The position numbers were made by a program, and so were the translations under genes. From the NCBI RefSeq assembly GCF_030419005.1, contig NZ_CP106951.1:5146001-5210000 (forward strand): a stretch of DNA of 64,000 nucleotides, read 5' to 3'. This stretch comes from Eleftheria terrae (GTDB lineage Bacteria; Pseudomonadota; Gammaproteobacteria; Burkholderiales; Burkholderiaceae_C). The notes under the pieces were generated by a model. It saw nothing but the letters and a program-made list of their open reading frames with translations. It had not been told where the DNA came from and ran no database searches. Below are positions 36,895 to 45,738 of the stretch, one piece after another; the stretch's first letter is position 1; each line of letters opens with the position of its first letter.

Positions 36895-37653
36895 TCAGGG
36901 CCGCGCGAAGCCGTACTTCACGAGGATGGCCTGGGCCGGCGGCGACAGCACGAAGGAGACGAACCGGCTGGCCTCGTCCGGTTGGGTGCTGCCCGCCAGC
37001 GGTGCAATCGGGTAGAGCACCGGCGTCTCGGTCGGCACCGCGAAGGCGACGCGCACCTTGTCCGGCATCAGTGCCGCGTCGGTTGCATAGACGAAGCCGG
37101 CATCGGCTTCGCCACGCGCCACATAGTCGAGCGCCTGGCGCACCGAGGCAGCATTGACGGCCTTGGCCCCGATCGCGCTCCACAGGCCGGCCTTGTCCAG
37201 CACCGCCTGGGTGTAGCGGCCCACTGGCACACTGGCCGGCGTGCCGACGGCCACCCGCGCGATGCCGGGCTGCCGCAAGTCCGGCAGCGACTTCGGCTGC
37301 ACCGCTGCCTGCTGCGGCACGATCACCACCAAGGCGTTGCGAACGAAATTGCGGCGCAGGCCGGGCTGGAGCAGTTGCTGGCGTTCGGCCTGGTCCATGG
37401 TCTGCTGGTCGGCGCTGGCGAAGACGTCCACCGGCGCGCCCTTGGCGATCTGCTGTAGCAGCGCACCGGAGGCACCGAAGTTCAGCAGCACCCGGGTCCC
37501 GGGATGCTGCGCCTCGTAGGCCGCGGCGATGTCCTTGAAAGCCTGGGTCAGGCTCGATGCGGCGCTCACGGTGAGCTCGGCCGCCTGCGACAGGCCGGTG
37601 GCGCCGAGAACAAGGAGCGCGCCGGCAGCAATGCGGGCAAGGAAGCGGGACAT
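36895..37653 (-). CDS. modA: Molybdate-binding periplasmic protein
   Basis: A 252-residue periplasmic binding protein. The signal peptide (MSRFLARIAAGALLVLGATG) is cut near residue 24. The mature protein opens ELTVSAASSLTQAFKDIA, with the serines that bind the oxyanion. ASADQQTMDQAERQQLL and FVYATDAAL are further landmarks of ModA. The start at 37653 is chosen for its proper signal peptide; an in-frame ATG at 37704 would prepend an unlikely stretch. A TATATT box on the minus strand at 37691-37686 may be the operon's -10. The ligand could be molybdate or tungstate. Confidence 0.92.
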   Translation of the reverse strand: MSRFLARIAAGALLVLGATGLSQAAELTVSAASSLTQAFKDIAAAYEAQHPGTRVLLNFGASGALLQQIAKGAPVDVFASADQQTMDQAERQQLLQPGLRRNFVRNALVVIVPQQAAVQPKSLPDLRQPGIARVAVGTPASVPVGRYTQAVLDKAGLWSAIGAKAVNAASVRQALDYVARGEADAGFVYATDAALMPDKVRVAFAVPTETPVLYPIAPLAGSTQPDEASRFVSFVLSPPAQAILVKYGFARP

Positions 37654-37768
37654 GCGCAGCCTGGGGAAGTGGTAAGGCAGCGCGCAATATACCGCCAAAC
37701 ACATCGGTGGCCTCCCGGAGCATCCGATCGGCCGCGCGGGTGCTTGATGCCCGTCAGGCCGGGCCCAT

Positions 37769-39187
37769 TCAGGCGTCGATCGTGCGGCCGGGGTTCAGCC
37801 GCAGCTCCGGGTCGAGCGCGCGCTTGATGGTGCGCATCAGCGACAGCGCCACTGGCGACTTGCGACGGTTCAGCTCCTCGCGCTTGAGGGCGCCGATGCC
37901 GTGTTCGGCCGAGATCGAGCCGCCATGGGCCACCACCGCGTCGTACACCGCCTCGTTGACGGCGGCTTCGTGCTCGCGCAGGAAGTCGGCCGCCGCGGCA
38001 CCGGCCGGCGCCTGCACGTTGTAGTGCAGGTTGCCGTCGCCCAGGTGGCCGAAGTTGACCAGCCGGGCGCCGGGAAAGCGTTGAGTGACCAGCGCGTCGG
38101 CCTCGGCCACGAAGGCCGGGATGCGCGACACCGGCACCGAGATGTCGTGCTTGATGTTCAGGCCTTCCTCGGCCTGCGCCAGCGGGATGGACTCGCGCAG
38201 GTGCCACAGCCCGCGCGATTGCTCGATGCTTTCGGCAATGGCCGCGTCGGTGATCAGCTCCTGCTCCAGCGCCGTCTCCAGCATGCTCTCGAACAGGGCC
38301 CGGGCGTGCGCCTCGCTCTCGGTGTCCGACTGCTCCAGCAGCACCATCCATGGCGACGGGCCCAGCGGCCGGGCCAGCTGGGGGAAGTGCTTGGCCACCA
38401 GCTGCAGCGCGAACTCGCCCATCACCTCGAAGCCGGTCAGCCCGGCGCCCAGCCGGGCCTGCGCCAACTGCAGCAGCGACACCGCATGCTGCAGCGAGGG
38501 CAGGGCGGCCAGCGCGGTGACGCGGCCGGCCGGCTGCGGGTAGAGCTTCAGTGTGGCGGCGGTGATGATGCCCAGCGTGCCTTCACTGCCGATGTAGAGG
38601 TCGCGCAGGTCGTAGCCGGTGTTGTCCTTGCGCAGGCCCGACAGCCCGTCCCAGGTCTCGCCCTGGGCCGTCACCACTTCGAGGCCCAGGCACAGCTCGC
38701 GGGCATTGCCGTAGCGCAGCACCTGGGTGCCGCCGGCATTGGTGGCCAGGTTGCCGCCGATGGTGCAGCTGCCTTCGGCCGCCAGGCTGAGCGGGAACAG
38801 CAGGCCTTGCGCGGCGGCCGCCTCCTGCACCACCTGCAGCACGCAGCCGGCTTCCACCGTCATCGTGAGGTTGGCCGGATCGATCTCGCGGATGCGGTTC
38901 AGCCGCTGCAGGCTCAACAGCACCTGGGTGCCGCTCTGGTCGGGCACCGAGCCGCCCACCAGACCGGTGTTGCCGCCCTGCGGCACCAGGCTGGCGCCGT
39001 GCGCCGCGCAGGCCTGCACGACGGCGGCGACCTCGGCGGTGCTGCCGGGGCGCACCACGGCGAGCGCCTTGCCGCGATAGCGCTTGCGCCAGTCGAGCTC
39101 CCAGGCCGAGAGGTCGCCGTCGACCAGCAGGTTGTTCGGGCCGACGGCCGCGCGCAGCGCGTCGAGCAGGGCAGGCTTGGACATCAT
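37769..39187 (-). CDS. FAD-linked 2-hydroxyacid dehydrogenase (GlcD/D-lactate dehydrogenase type)
   Basis: A 472-residue flavoprotein. The N-terminal PCMH-type FAD domain (about 35-215) has VVRPGSTAEVAAVVQACAAHG and VPQGGNTGLVGGSVP. The C-terminal FAD-oxidase domain carries the substrate-binding histidines in NFGHLGDGNLHYNV and ISAEHGIGALKRE. Members oxidise D-lactate, glycolate or D-2-hydroxyglutarate and pass electrons to quinone or cytochrome c; the substrate here is not decided by sequence. The start at 39187 overlaps the stop of the DUF2069 gene (ATGA), which supports it over the next ATG three bases later. Confidence 0.9.
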   Translation of the reverse strand: MMSKPALLDALRAAVGPNNLLVDGDLSAWELDWRKRYRGKALAVVRPGSTAEVAAVVQACAAHGASLVPQGGNTGLVGGSVPDQSGTQVLLSLQRLNRIREIDPANLTMTVEAGCVLQVVQEAAAAQGLLFPLSLAAEGSCTIGGNLATNAGGTQVLRYGNARELCLGLEVVTAQGETWDGLSGLRKDNTGYDLRDLYIGSEGTLGIITAATLKLYPQPAGRVTALAALPSLQHAVSLLQLAQARLGAGLTGFEVMGEFALQLVAKHFPQLARPLGPSPWMVLLEQSDTESEAHARALFESMLETALEQELITDAAIAESIEQSRGLWHLRESIPLAQAEEGLNIKHDISVPVSRIPAFVAEADALVTQRFPGARLVNFGHLGDGNLHYNVQAPAGAAAADFLREHEAAVNEAVYDAVVAHGGSISAEHGIGALKREELNRRKSPVALSLMRTIKRALDPELRLNPGRTIDA

Positions 39188-39579
39188 GGGGTTTCCGTGG
39201 AAGGGGAGGCGAGGCCGGAGCGCTTGGCCTGGCGCAGGCGCCAGCGCACATGCAGCGCGCAGGCGGTGAACAGCAGCAGGCACAGCAGCACCTGCACGGC
39301 GGCCAGCACGGCGCTGGTGCCGCGGTCGCTGGTGGCGCGTACCGCGCCTTCGGCGACGTAGAGCCACACGAACAGGCTGACCCAGCGATAGGTGTACATG
39401 CGGCGCTTGAGCAGGCCGGCCAGCGGCAGCGTCAGGGGCAGGACCTTGAGCGCGAGCAGCGAGCCGCCCGGACGCACCGGGGCCCACCACAGCTCCCAGC
39501 CCAGCCCGAGCACGATGAGCGCGAGCAGGCTTGCGACGGCGAGGGCACGGGTGGTGTCGGGGACGGTGCTTCGATTCAT
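39184..39579 (-). CDS. DUF2069 membrane protein
   Basis: A 131-residue membrane protein with about four hydrophobic segments (ALAVASLLALIVLGLGWELW, then LLALKVLPLTLPLAGLL, WVSLFVWLYVAEGAV and VLLCLLLFTACALHVRWRL). It fits DUF2069, an uncharacterised proteobacterial family. The start at 39579 (MNRSTVPDTTRAL) or an ATG three codons earlier (39588) are both possible. Its stop overlaps the start of the downstream dehydrogenase gene, so the two are made together, hinting at a membrane partner role. It diverges from the YihY-family gene with only 19 bases between start codons. Confidence 0.8.
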   Translation of the reverse strand: MNRSTVPDTTRALAVASLLALIVLGLGWELWWAPVRPGGSLLALKVLPLTLPLAGLLKRRMYTYRWVSLFVWLYVAEGAVRATSDRGTSAVLAAVQVLLCLLLFTACALHVRWRLRQAKRSGLASPSTETP

Positions 39580-39598
39580 CGATGGCATGATACCGGCC

Positions 39599-40840
39599 AT
39601 GAATTTTCCCCTGGGACTGCGCCGACCGTGGCGCGAGCAGCTCGGCAGGGCGGTGCAGACCCTGCACGACTGGCCCTGGATGGAGACGCTCAAGACGCTG
39701 CGCCAGCGCTTCAGAGAAGACCGCCTGGGCCTGACCGCCAGCAGCCTGACCTTCACCACCATCATTGCGCTGGTGCCCTTCTTCACGGTCACGCTGGCCA
39801 TCTTCACGGCCTTTCCGATCTTCGCGCGCTTCCAGACCTCGCTGGAGAAGTACTTCGTCCAGAGCCTGATCCCGGACACCATTGCCAAGCCGGTGCTCAA
39901 GGCGCTGACCCAGTTCGCCAACAACAGCAACCGGCTGGGCAGCCTGGGCCTGGTCATCCTGGTGTTCACGGCGCTGGCGCTGCTGCTGACGATCGACCGC
40001 ACGCTCAATGCCATCTGGCGCGTGCGCAAGGCCCGCCCGATCGCCCACCGGGTGCTGATCTACTGGGCCGCCGCCACGCTCGGCCCGCTGCTGCTGGGCG
40101 TGAGCCTGAGCATGACCTCGTATGCACTGAGCACCTCGCGCGGGCTGGTGAATGCCTTGCCGGGCGGCGTCAGCTTCCTGCTCAACGTGCTGGAGTTCAG
40201 CCTCTTCGCCGGCGCCATCGCGGCGCTGTTCCGCTTCGTGCCCAACACGCATGTGCGCTGGACGCATGCCTGGGCCGGTGGCCTGTTCGTGGCCATCGGC
40301 TTCGAGCTGGCCAAGAGCCTGCTGGCCTGGTATGTGCGGGTGGTGCCGACCTATTCAGCCGTCTACGGCACCTTTGCCACGGTGCCGATCTTCCTCGTCT
40401 GGGTCTATTTTGGCTGGGTCATCGTGCTGCTGGGCGCGGTGGTGGCGGCCTATGCGCCCAGCCTGCAGATGCAGGTGGTGCGCCGGCCGTCCACGCCGGG
40501 CCACCGCTTCCACCTGGCGGTGACGATGCTGCGCGAGCTGCACGAGGCCCGTGCACAGGACTACCACGGGGTGTCTGCCGCCACGCTGGCCGAGCGGCTG
40601 CGCACCGACCCGCTGCAGATCGAGCCGGTGCTGGAGACCTTGATCGCACTCGACTGGGTGGCGCGGCTGGAGGAGCAGTCACCGGCTGGCGCGCGCTATG
40701 TGCTGCTGGCCGAGCCGGAGCGCACCACGGCACAACCGCTGTTGGCCGAGCTGCTGCTCGACCCCTCGCCGACGCTGCGCGGCTTCTGGGAGCGGGCAGG
40801 TTTTGCGCGCATGAGCCTGGCGGATTTGTTGAGGCCGTGA
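39599..40840 (+). CDS. YihY/BrkB-family inner-membrane protein (UPF0761)
   Basis: A 413-residue protein with six predicted helices in the first ~290 residues. Characteristic segments are LTASSLTFTTIIALVPFFTV, AHRVLIYWAAATLGPLLLGV and YSAVYGTFATVPIFLVWVYF. The C-terminal ~120 residues are soluble and resemble a winged helix (SAATLAERLRTDPLQIEPVL then ETLIALDWVARLEE). Older annotations call this family ribonuclease BN, which is wrong for this fold; its real function is unknown. The ATG at 39599 leaves a 19-base divergent gap to the DUF2069 start. Confidence 0.87.
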   Translation: MNFPLGLRRPWREQLGRAVQTLHDWPWMETLKTLRQRFREDRLGLTASSLTFTTIIALVPFFTVTLAIFTAFPIFARFQTSLEKYFVQSLIPDTIAKPVLKALTQFANNSNRLGSLGLVILVFTALALLLTIDRTLNAIWRVRKARPIAHRVLIYWAAATLGPLLLGVSLSMTSYALSTSRGLVNALPGGVSFLLNVLEFSLFAGAIAALFRFVPNTHVRWTHAWAGGLFVAIGFELAKSLLAWYVRVVPTYSAVYGTFATVPIFLVWVYFGWVIVLLGAVVAAYAPSLQMQVVRRPSTPGHRFHLAVTMLRELHEARAQDYHGVSAATLAERLRTDPLQIEPVLETLIALDWVARLEEQSPAGARYVLLAEPERTTAQPLLAELLLDPSPTLRGFWERAGFARMSLADLLRP

Positions 40841-40907
40841 GGCGCGGCACACCGGGCCTGGGCCCGTGTCGCCGCCGCACAGGGGCGGCGGTTGAACCCG
40901 GTGAGCG

Positions 40908-41798
40908 TCACAGGATCGTGAACGTCAGAACTTGCCGCACCTGCAGTGTCCGCCCTTGGCGGGTGATCGTGGCGACGATGCCCGTGCACGACATGTCGGC
41001 CAAGGTGGGGACACCCGAGATGACGCCGGTCTGCCCGTTCAGCGCCAGGCCCGGGGGCAGCGCAGCAGGGCAGCCCTGCACTTCGGCGAGTGCATAGCTG
41101 AAGCTCGATTCGGTGGCGAAGTCACCCCATACCGGCCAGGACGTCATTGGCCAGTTGGGTGCGCTGTCCAGCGTCGTGTAGTGGAAGGTGGGCGGCGACA
41201 CGGTGATCTCCCGCAACAGGGCGGTCGCTGCCTTCGTGGTGCTGCCATTGCGCTGCACGGTGACCGCGATGCGCGGCCCGAACGTGCCGACCTCGCCTGG
41301 CACGCCCGAGATGACACCGGTCGCCGGGTGGATGGCCAGGCCGGCGGGCAGCGCGCCTTCCACGCTGTAGGTCACGATGTCGCCCGGCACGGCGGTGTAG
41401 CCCGCCAGCTCGGTGCGCGACTCATACGGCAGGCCCCAGGTCACGAAGCCGCTCGGCACCGAATGCTGCAGGCGGTAGCCGTCGACGTTGAGGTTCACCC
41501 GCGCCCAGACCTCGCCCTGGTAGTCCGACACCGTCAGCTCGACGTCGGCGGTGTAGTGGCCGGCTTCGGTCGGCGTGCCATGCACCCGGCAGTTGCCGCG
41601 GTCCAGCTGCATGCCGGGAGGCAGGCGGCCGCCGACCACCTTGCACCGCGGCGAGTGGCCTTCCAGGCCATGCAGTCGAGGCGACAGCGTCAGCGACTGC
41701 AGTACCTCGACGGAGGTCGACTCGTAGTTGAAATCCACTTCCAGGTCGGCGCCACTGCCACCGCCGCCACAGGCGGACAAGCCAACGAGAACAAGCAC
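40908..41798 (-). CDS. Putative-Ig (He_PIG) repeat lipoprotein with apparent frameshift in the signal peptide
   Basis: A 296-codon frame encodes three or more bacterial Ig-like repeats. The He_PIG pattern LPxGL-x-ngxtGxisGxP recurs as LPPGMQLDRGNCRVHGTPTE, LPAGLAIHPATGVISGVPGE and LPPGLALNGQTGVISGVPTL. A lipobox LSAC followed by GGGG lies at the N-terminus, so the product would be a surface or periplasmic lipoprotein. The only start in this frame is a GTG at 41798, which leaves a signal of ten residues with no basic residue. An ATG at 41842 with an ideal AGGGA ribosome site is in another frame. Upstream in-frame codons read as a good signal (VRSSPAAVLRAFAPVLVLVG). A one-base indel between 41842 and 41798 is the simplest explanation. 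Function is unknown. Confidence 0.7.
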   Translation of the reverse strand: MLVLVGLSACGGGGSGADLEVDFNYESTSVEVLQSLTLSPRLHGLEGHSPRCKVVGGRLPPGMQLDRGNCRVHGTPTEAGHYTADVELTVSDYQGEVWARVNLNVDGYRLQHSVPSGFVTWGLPYESRTELAGYTAVPGDIVTYSVEGALPAGLAIHPATGVISGVPGEVGTFGPRIAVTVQRNGSTTKAATALLREITVSPPTFHYTTLDSAPNWPMTSWPVWGDFATESSFSYALAEVQGCPAALPPGLALNGQTGVISGVPTLADMSCTGIVATITRQGRTLQVRQVLTFTIL

Positions 41799-42008
41799 AG
41801 GGGCGAACGCGCGCAGGACTGCGGCCGGCGATGAACGGACATAGAAATCCCTCGCGCGATCAAGCGATCGGTGTTGCGTATTGTTTGCAAATTGTAAAGT
41901 CGCCTGCCTGCGCCGGCCCGCGGCTCAGGCAGCCCGCCCCCGGTCTGAGGGGGAAGACGCCAGCGGCGCTCTAACATGTGCACCTGTTCACACGAAACCC
42001 GACGCCCC

Positions 42009-43124
42009 ATGGCATACCCGCATTCCCCCGGTCCCGACCATCCGCCGGTCACTGAGAACAAGGCCTTCCTGCTGCTGCTGGCCGTGGTCTCGCTGGCCTT
42101 CGCCTGGATCTTGCGACCCTTCTACGGCGCGGTGCTGTGGGGCGCCATCATCGCCATCCTGTTCGCGCCGGTGTACCGCCGGCTGCTGCCCCGCATGCGG
42201 CAGCGGCCGACGCTGGCGGCGCTCGCCACGCTGTCGCTGGTGGTGGTGATCGTGATCCTGCCGCTGTTCCTGCTGTCGGCCTCGATGGCGCAGGAAGGCG
42301 CGGCCATCTACCAGCGCATCCAGTCCGGCGAGCTGAACTTCGCCGCCTACTTCGAGCGCGTCTTCGCCTCGCTGCCAAGCTGGATCACCGACCTGCTCAA
42401 CCGCTTCAACCTGGGCGACATCGGCGCGCTGCAGCGCCGCATCACCGCCGGCCTCGCTCAAGGCAGCCAGGCCATCGCCACGCGCATCTTCAGCATCGGG
42501 CAGGACACCTTCGACCTGGTGGTGAGCTTCTTCATCACGCTCTACCTGGCCTTCTTCCTGATTCGCGACGGCGGCGCACTGTCGCGGCGCATCGGCCGCG
42601 CAGTGCCGCTGGCGGCCGAGCACAAGCAGCAGCTGTTCACGAAGTTCACCACCGTCATCCGGGCCACCGTCAAGGGCAACGTGGTGGTGGCCGCCACCCA
42701 GGGGGCGCTGGGCGGCCTGGCGTTCGCCTTCCTGGGCATCAGCGGCGCGGTGTTCTGGGCGGTGCTGATGGCTTTCCTGTCGCTGCTGCCGGCGGTGGGC
42801 GCGGCGCTGGTGTGGCTGCCGGTGGCCATCTACTTTCTGGCCACGGGGTCGCTGTGGCAGGGCGCAGCCCTGGTCGCCTACGGCGTGCTGGTGATCGGCC
42901 TGGTGGACAACGTGCTGCGGCCGGTGCTGGTGGGCAAGGACACCAAGATGCCGGACTACGTGGTGATGATCGCCACGCTCGGCGGCATGGTGATCTTTGG
43001 CATCAACGGCTTTGTCATCGGGCCCGTGATCGCGGCCATGTTCATCGCGGTGTGGGACATCTATGCGAGCGATTCGGGCCGCAACGATCCGCGTGCCCCG
43101 CACACGGGCGCCCGCGACGCTTGA
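42009..43124 (+). CDS. AI-2E family transporter (PerM/YdiK-like)
   Basis: A 371-residue membrane protein with about seven to eight helices, in the AI-2E (UPF0118) family. Landmarks are RPFYGAVLWGAIIAILFAPVYRRLLP near the N-terminus, read in two parts, FDLVVSFFITLYLAFFLIRDG, and the C-terminal signature ALVAYGVLVIGLVDNVLRPVL then GFVIGPVIAAMFIAVW. Members export signals, ions or small molecules, and substrate assignment from sequence is unsafe. The ATG at 42009 is preferred to an upstream in-frame ATG at 41976. It precedes the efflux operon by 134 bases and is probably independent. Confidence 0.85.
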   Translation: MAYPHSPGPDHPPVTENKAFLLLLAVVSLAFAWILRPFYGAVLWGAIIAILFAPVYRRLLPRMRQRPTLAALATLSLVVVIVILPLFLLSASMAQEGAAIYQRIQSGELNFAAYFERVFASLPSWITDLLNRFNLGDIGALQRRITAGLAQGSQAIATRIFSIGQDTFDLVVSFFITLYLAFFLIRDGGALSRRIGRAVPLAAEHKQQLFTKFTTVIRATVKGNVVVAATQGALGGLAFAFLGISGAVFWAVLMAFLSLLPAVGAALVWLPVAIYFLATGSLWQGAALVAYGVLVIGLVDNVLRPVLVGKDTKMPDYVVMIATLGGMVIFGINGFVIGPVIAAMFIAVWDIYASDSGRNDPRAPHTGARDA

Positions 43125-43258
43125 GCACCGGCCGCGGCCGCCTCATTGAAGCGGCTACCTCAGCGGCTGCGGCGAGGCCGCCACGCCGCCAACACCTTGA
43201 AGCCTTCGCCTGGCGGTTGGCCGCCACAATGGCCGTTCTCCCGCGGCAAACAAGAACC

Positions 43259-44752
43259 ATGCGACCTGTGCTTCCCCCGTTTCCGACCGGATCCTGGCCT
43301 TGTTCAAGAGTCCTGGCAGATCAGAAGCATCGCCGTGCGGCGCTGGCCAGCCTGCTGTTGTTCGGCGCCACCGCCGTGGCGGCCCAGACGGCGGCCGTGC
43401 CGCCCGGGCGGCCGCTGGCCTTCGATGAGGCCTTGCAACTGGCCTGGCGCGTCTCGGGCCAGGTGCAGGGGGCCCGGCTGGATGCAGAAGCCAAGCAGCT
43501 GCAGGCCCAGGCACTGGAGCGCCTGGACGGCCCGGCGCTCAACCTGACCGGCTTTGCCGGCCGGGTCAAGACCAGCTTCGACCTGGACCTTTCGCGCGTG
43601 GCCGGTGCGGTGAATCCGGTGCTGGGGGGCGTCGGTCCGGTGCTGCCCGGGCCGGACCTGCCGCCCGTGCCGAACCGCTGGCGCACCGAGCGCGTGGTGG
43701 ACATCACCTCGCTGGGCCTCGGCGCCAGCTGGCCGCTGTACACCGGTGGCCGGCTGCAGGCCGTGCAGGGCTTGGCAGGCGGGCGCGCCCAGGAGGCCGA
43801 GGCCGAGCGCCTGGATGCACAAGACAAGGAGGCGGCCCTGGTGGCGCAGCGCTACTTCGCGGTGCAGCTGGCGCAGCGAGCGGCGCGGGTGCGCAGCGAG
43901 GCCACCGCGGGCATTGCCGAGCACCACCGCATGGCCACCCGGCTCGAGCAGGGCGGCCTCATTGCCCGTGCCGAGCGGCTGCGCGCCGATGTTGCGCTCG
44001 ACGGTGCCCGCCGCGACGAGGCCAAGGCCCGCAGCGACCTGGAGATTGCGCGTGTCGCGCTGGACCGGCTGCTGGCGTCGCCGCAGCCGGTGCGCCCGAC
44101 CACCCCGCTGTTCGTGCACCGGCAGCCGGTGGGCGCGCTGCAGTCCTTCGTCGACGCCGGGCTGGCCCACCATCCGGCCTGGAAGAAAATCGACAGCAAG
44201 CGCGAGCAGGCGGCACAGGCGCTGCGGCTGCAGGGCAGCGAGCATGCGCCGACGGTGCTGGCCGTGGCCAACTACAACCTGAACCACGGCAAGGACAAGG
44301 CGGTCGAACCCAACTGGTTCTTCGGCGTGATGATGAGCATGCCGCTGGTCGGGCGCATCGACAAGGCCAAGACACGGGAAGCTGCCCGGCTCGAGCAGCA
44401 GCGGGTGGAAGTCACCGCCGAGCAGGCTGGCCGCGACATCCCCACGTTGATCGAGAAGCAGTGGCGGGCCATGGAGCAGGCCCGGGTGCAATTCCTGTCG
44501 ATGGGATCCACGCTCGAACTGAGCCAGGAGGACCTGCGCCTGCAGACCGCCTCCTTCCAGCAGGGCCAGTCCACCTCGGTGGACGTGACCGATGCGCGGC
44601 TGCGCCTGGCCAAGGCCGAGATCGAGCGCACGCAGGCCGCGTATGAATACGTGATGGCGCTGGCCCGGCTGCTGGAGGCGAGCGGGCAGCCGCAGCGCCT
44701 GCCCGAGCTGGCCGCCACGGCCGACATCGTCCTTCCACTCGAAGCCGAATGA
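43259..44752 (+). CDS. TolC-family outer-membrane efflux protein
   Basis: A 497-residue outer-membrane channel of the TolC/OEP type. It has two repeated coiled-coil halves (for example RAARVRSEATAGIAEHHRMA and DVTDARLRLAKAEIERTQAA), and a possible signal peptide with a long N-region ending near AVAAQ (residues ~40-44). The start could be ATG 43259 or the in-frame ATG 43229. Its stop is one base from the start of the HlyD-like gene. It forms the outer part of a tripartite exporter with the three genes that follow. Confidence 0.85.
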   Translation: MRPVLPPFPTGSWPCSRVLADQKHRRAALASLLLFGATAVAAQTAAVPPGRPLAFDEALQLAWRVSGQVQGARLDAEAKQLQAQALERLDGPALNLTGFAGRVKTSFDLDLSRVAGAVNPVLGGVGPVLPGPDLPPVPNRWRTERVVDITSLGLGASWPLYTGGRLQAVQGLAGGRAQEAEAERLDAQDKEAALVAQRYFAVQLAQRAARVRSEATAGIAEHHRMATRLEQGGLIARAERLRADVALDGARRDEAKARSDLEIARVALDRLLASPQPVRPTTPLFVHRQPVGALQSFVDAGLAHHPAWKKIDSKREQAAQALRLQGSEHAPTVLAVANYNLNHGKDKAVEPNWFFGVMMSMPLVGRIDKAKTREAARLEQQRVEVTAEQAGRDIPTLIEKQWRAMEQARVQFLSMGSTLELSQEDLRLQTASFQQGQSTSVDVTDARLRLAKAEIERTQAAYEYVMALARLLEASGQPQRLPELAATADIVLPLEAE

Positions 44753-44753
44753 C

Positions 44754-45728
44754 ATGACAAGCAAGAACCGTCTCGTGCCGGCCATCCTGGGCCTGGCCGT
44801 GCTCGCCTTCCTGGGCTGGGGGCTGAGCCGGGCCTTTGCACCGCAGCGGCTGCCGTTGCAGGGGCAGATCGATGCGCAGGAAGTGAACCTGTCCGCCAAG
44901 GTGCCCGGCCGGGTCAGCAAGCTGCACGTGCAGCTGGGGCAGAAGGTGAAGGCGGGCGACCTGGTGTTCGAACTCGACAGCCCCGAGGTGCAGGCCAAGG
45001 TGGCCCAGGCACGCGCCGCCCAGGAGGCGGCCCAGGCGGTGGCGGCCAAGGCCGGCGCCGGTGCGCGGCCCGAGGAGGTGGAGATGGCCCGCTACAGCTG
45101 GGAGCGGGCCGTCACCGCCGCCAACATCGCCGAGACCACCTACAAGCGCGTGCAGGCCATGTACGACGAGGGCGTGCTGGCGCGGCAGAAGCGCGACGAG
45201 GCCGAGGCGCAGTGGCGCGCCGCCGCACAGCAGGCGCGCGCCGCCCAGGCACAGTACGAGATGGCCCGCAAGGGCGCCCGCACCGAAGACAAGCAGGCGG
45301 CGCAGGCGCAGGCCCGCCAGGTGGGTGGCGTGCTGAGCGAGGCCGAGGTCGCGCTGGCCGAGACGCGGTTGAAGGCGCCGGTGGCCGGCGAAGTCAGCAA
45401 GATCCAGATCCAGCCGGGCGAGCTGGCGCCCCAGGGGTTCCCGGTGGTGACGCTGGTGAACCTGGACGACGTGTGGGCGGTGCTGCAGGTGCGGGAGGAC
45501 GAGATGTCCGCCTACACCACCGGCAGCGAGCACACCGGCACCGTGCCGGCGCTCGGGCAACCCGTGCGCTTCCGGGTCAGCTCGGTGGCCGTGCTGCCGG
45601 ACTTCGCCACCTGGCGGGCGGCCCGGCCGGGCGGCACCGACCTGCGCACCTTCGAGATCCGCTTGCGCCCGCTGCAGCCGGTGGCGGCGCTGCGGCCGGG
45701 CATGAGCGTGGTCTTCCCGGCACCATGA
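44754..45728 (+). CDS. HlyD-family membrane-fusion protein (YbhG/YhiI-like)
   Basis: A 324-residue periplasmic adaptor. One N-terminal membrane anchor (VPAILGLAVLAFLGWGLSRAF) is followed by a biotinyl-lipoyl half (VNLSAKVPGRVSKLHVQLGQ), a long alpha-helical hairpin rich in Ala/Gln/Glu (about 80-200) and the second lipoyl half (LKAPVAGEVSKIQIQPGEL). Adaptors of this type usually pair with ABC-2 permeases and an ATPase of the YbhF kind. Here two permease genes follow but no ATPase. It is 2 bases after the TolC-like gene and 10 before the first permease. Confidence 0.87.
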   Translation: MTSKNRLVPAILGLAVLAFLGWGLSRAFAPQRLPLQGQIDAQEVNLSAKVPGRVSKLHVQLGQKVKAGDLVFELDSPEVQAKVAQARAAQEAAQAVAAKAGAGARPEEVEMARYSWERAVTAANIAETTYKRVQAMYDEGVLARQKRDEAEAQWRAAAQQARAAQAQYEMARKGARTEDKQAAQAQARQVGGVLSEAEVALAETRLKAPVAGEVSKIQIQPGELAPQGFPVVTLVNLDDVWAVLQVREDEMSAYTTGSEHTGTVPALGQPVRFRVSSVAVLPDFATWRAARPGGTDLRTFEIRLRPLQPVAALRPGMSVVFPAP

Positions 45729-45738
45729 GGCGGTGCCG

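Noticed and set aside
37686..37691. ModE box upstream of modA
   Set aside because: Only one TATATT-type half is present and the second half-site is not conserved, so it is mentioned only as a possible -10 element.
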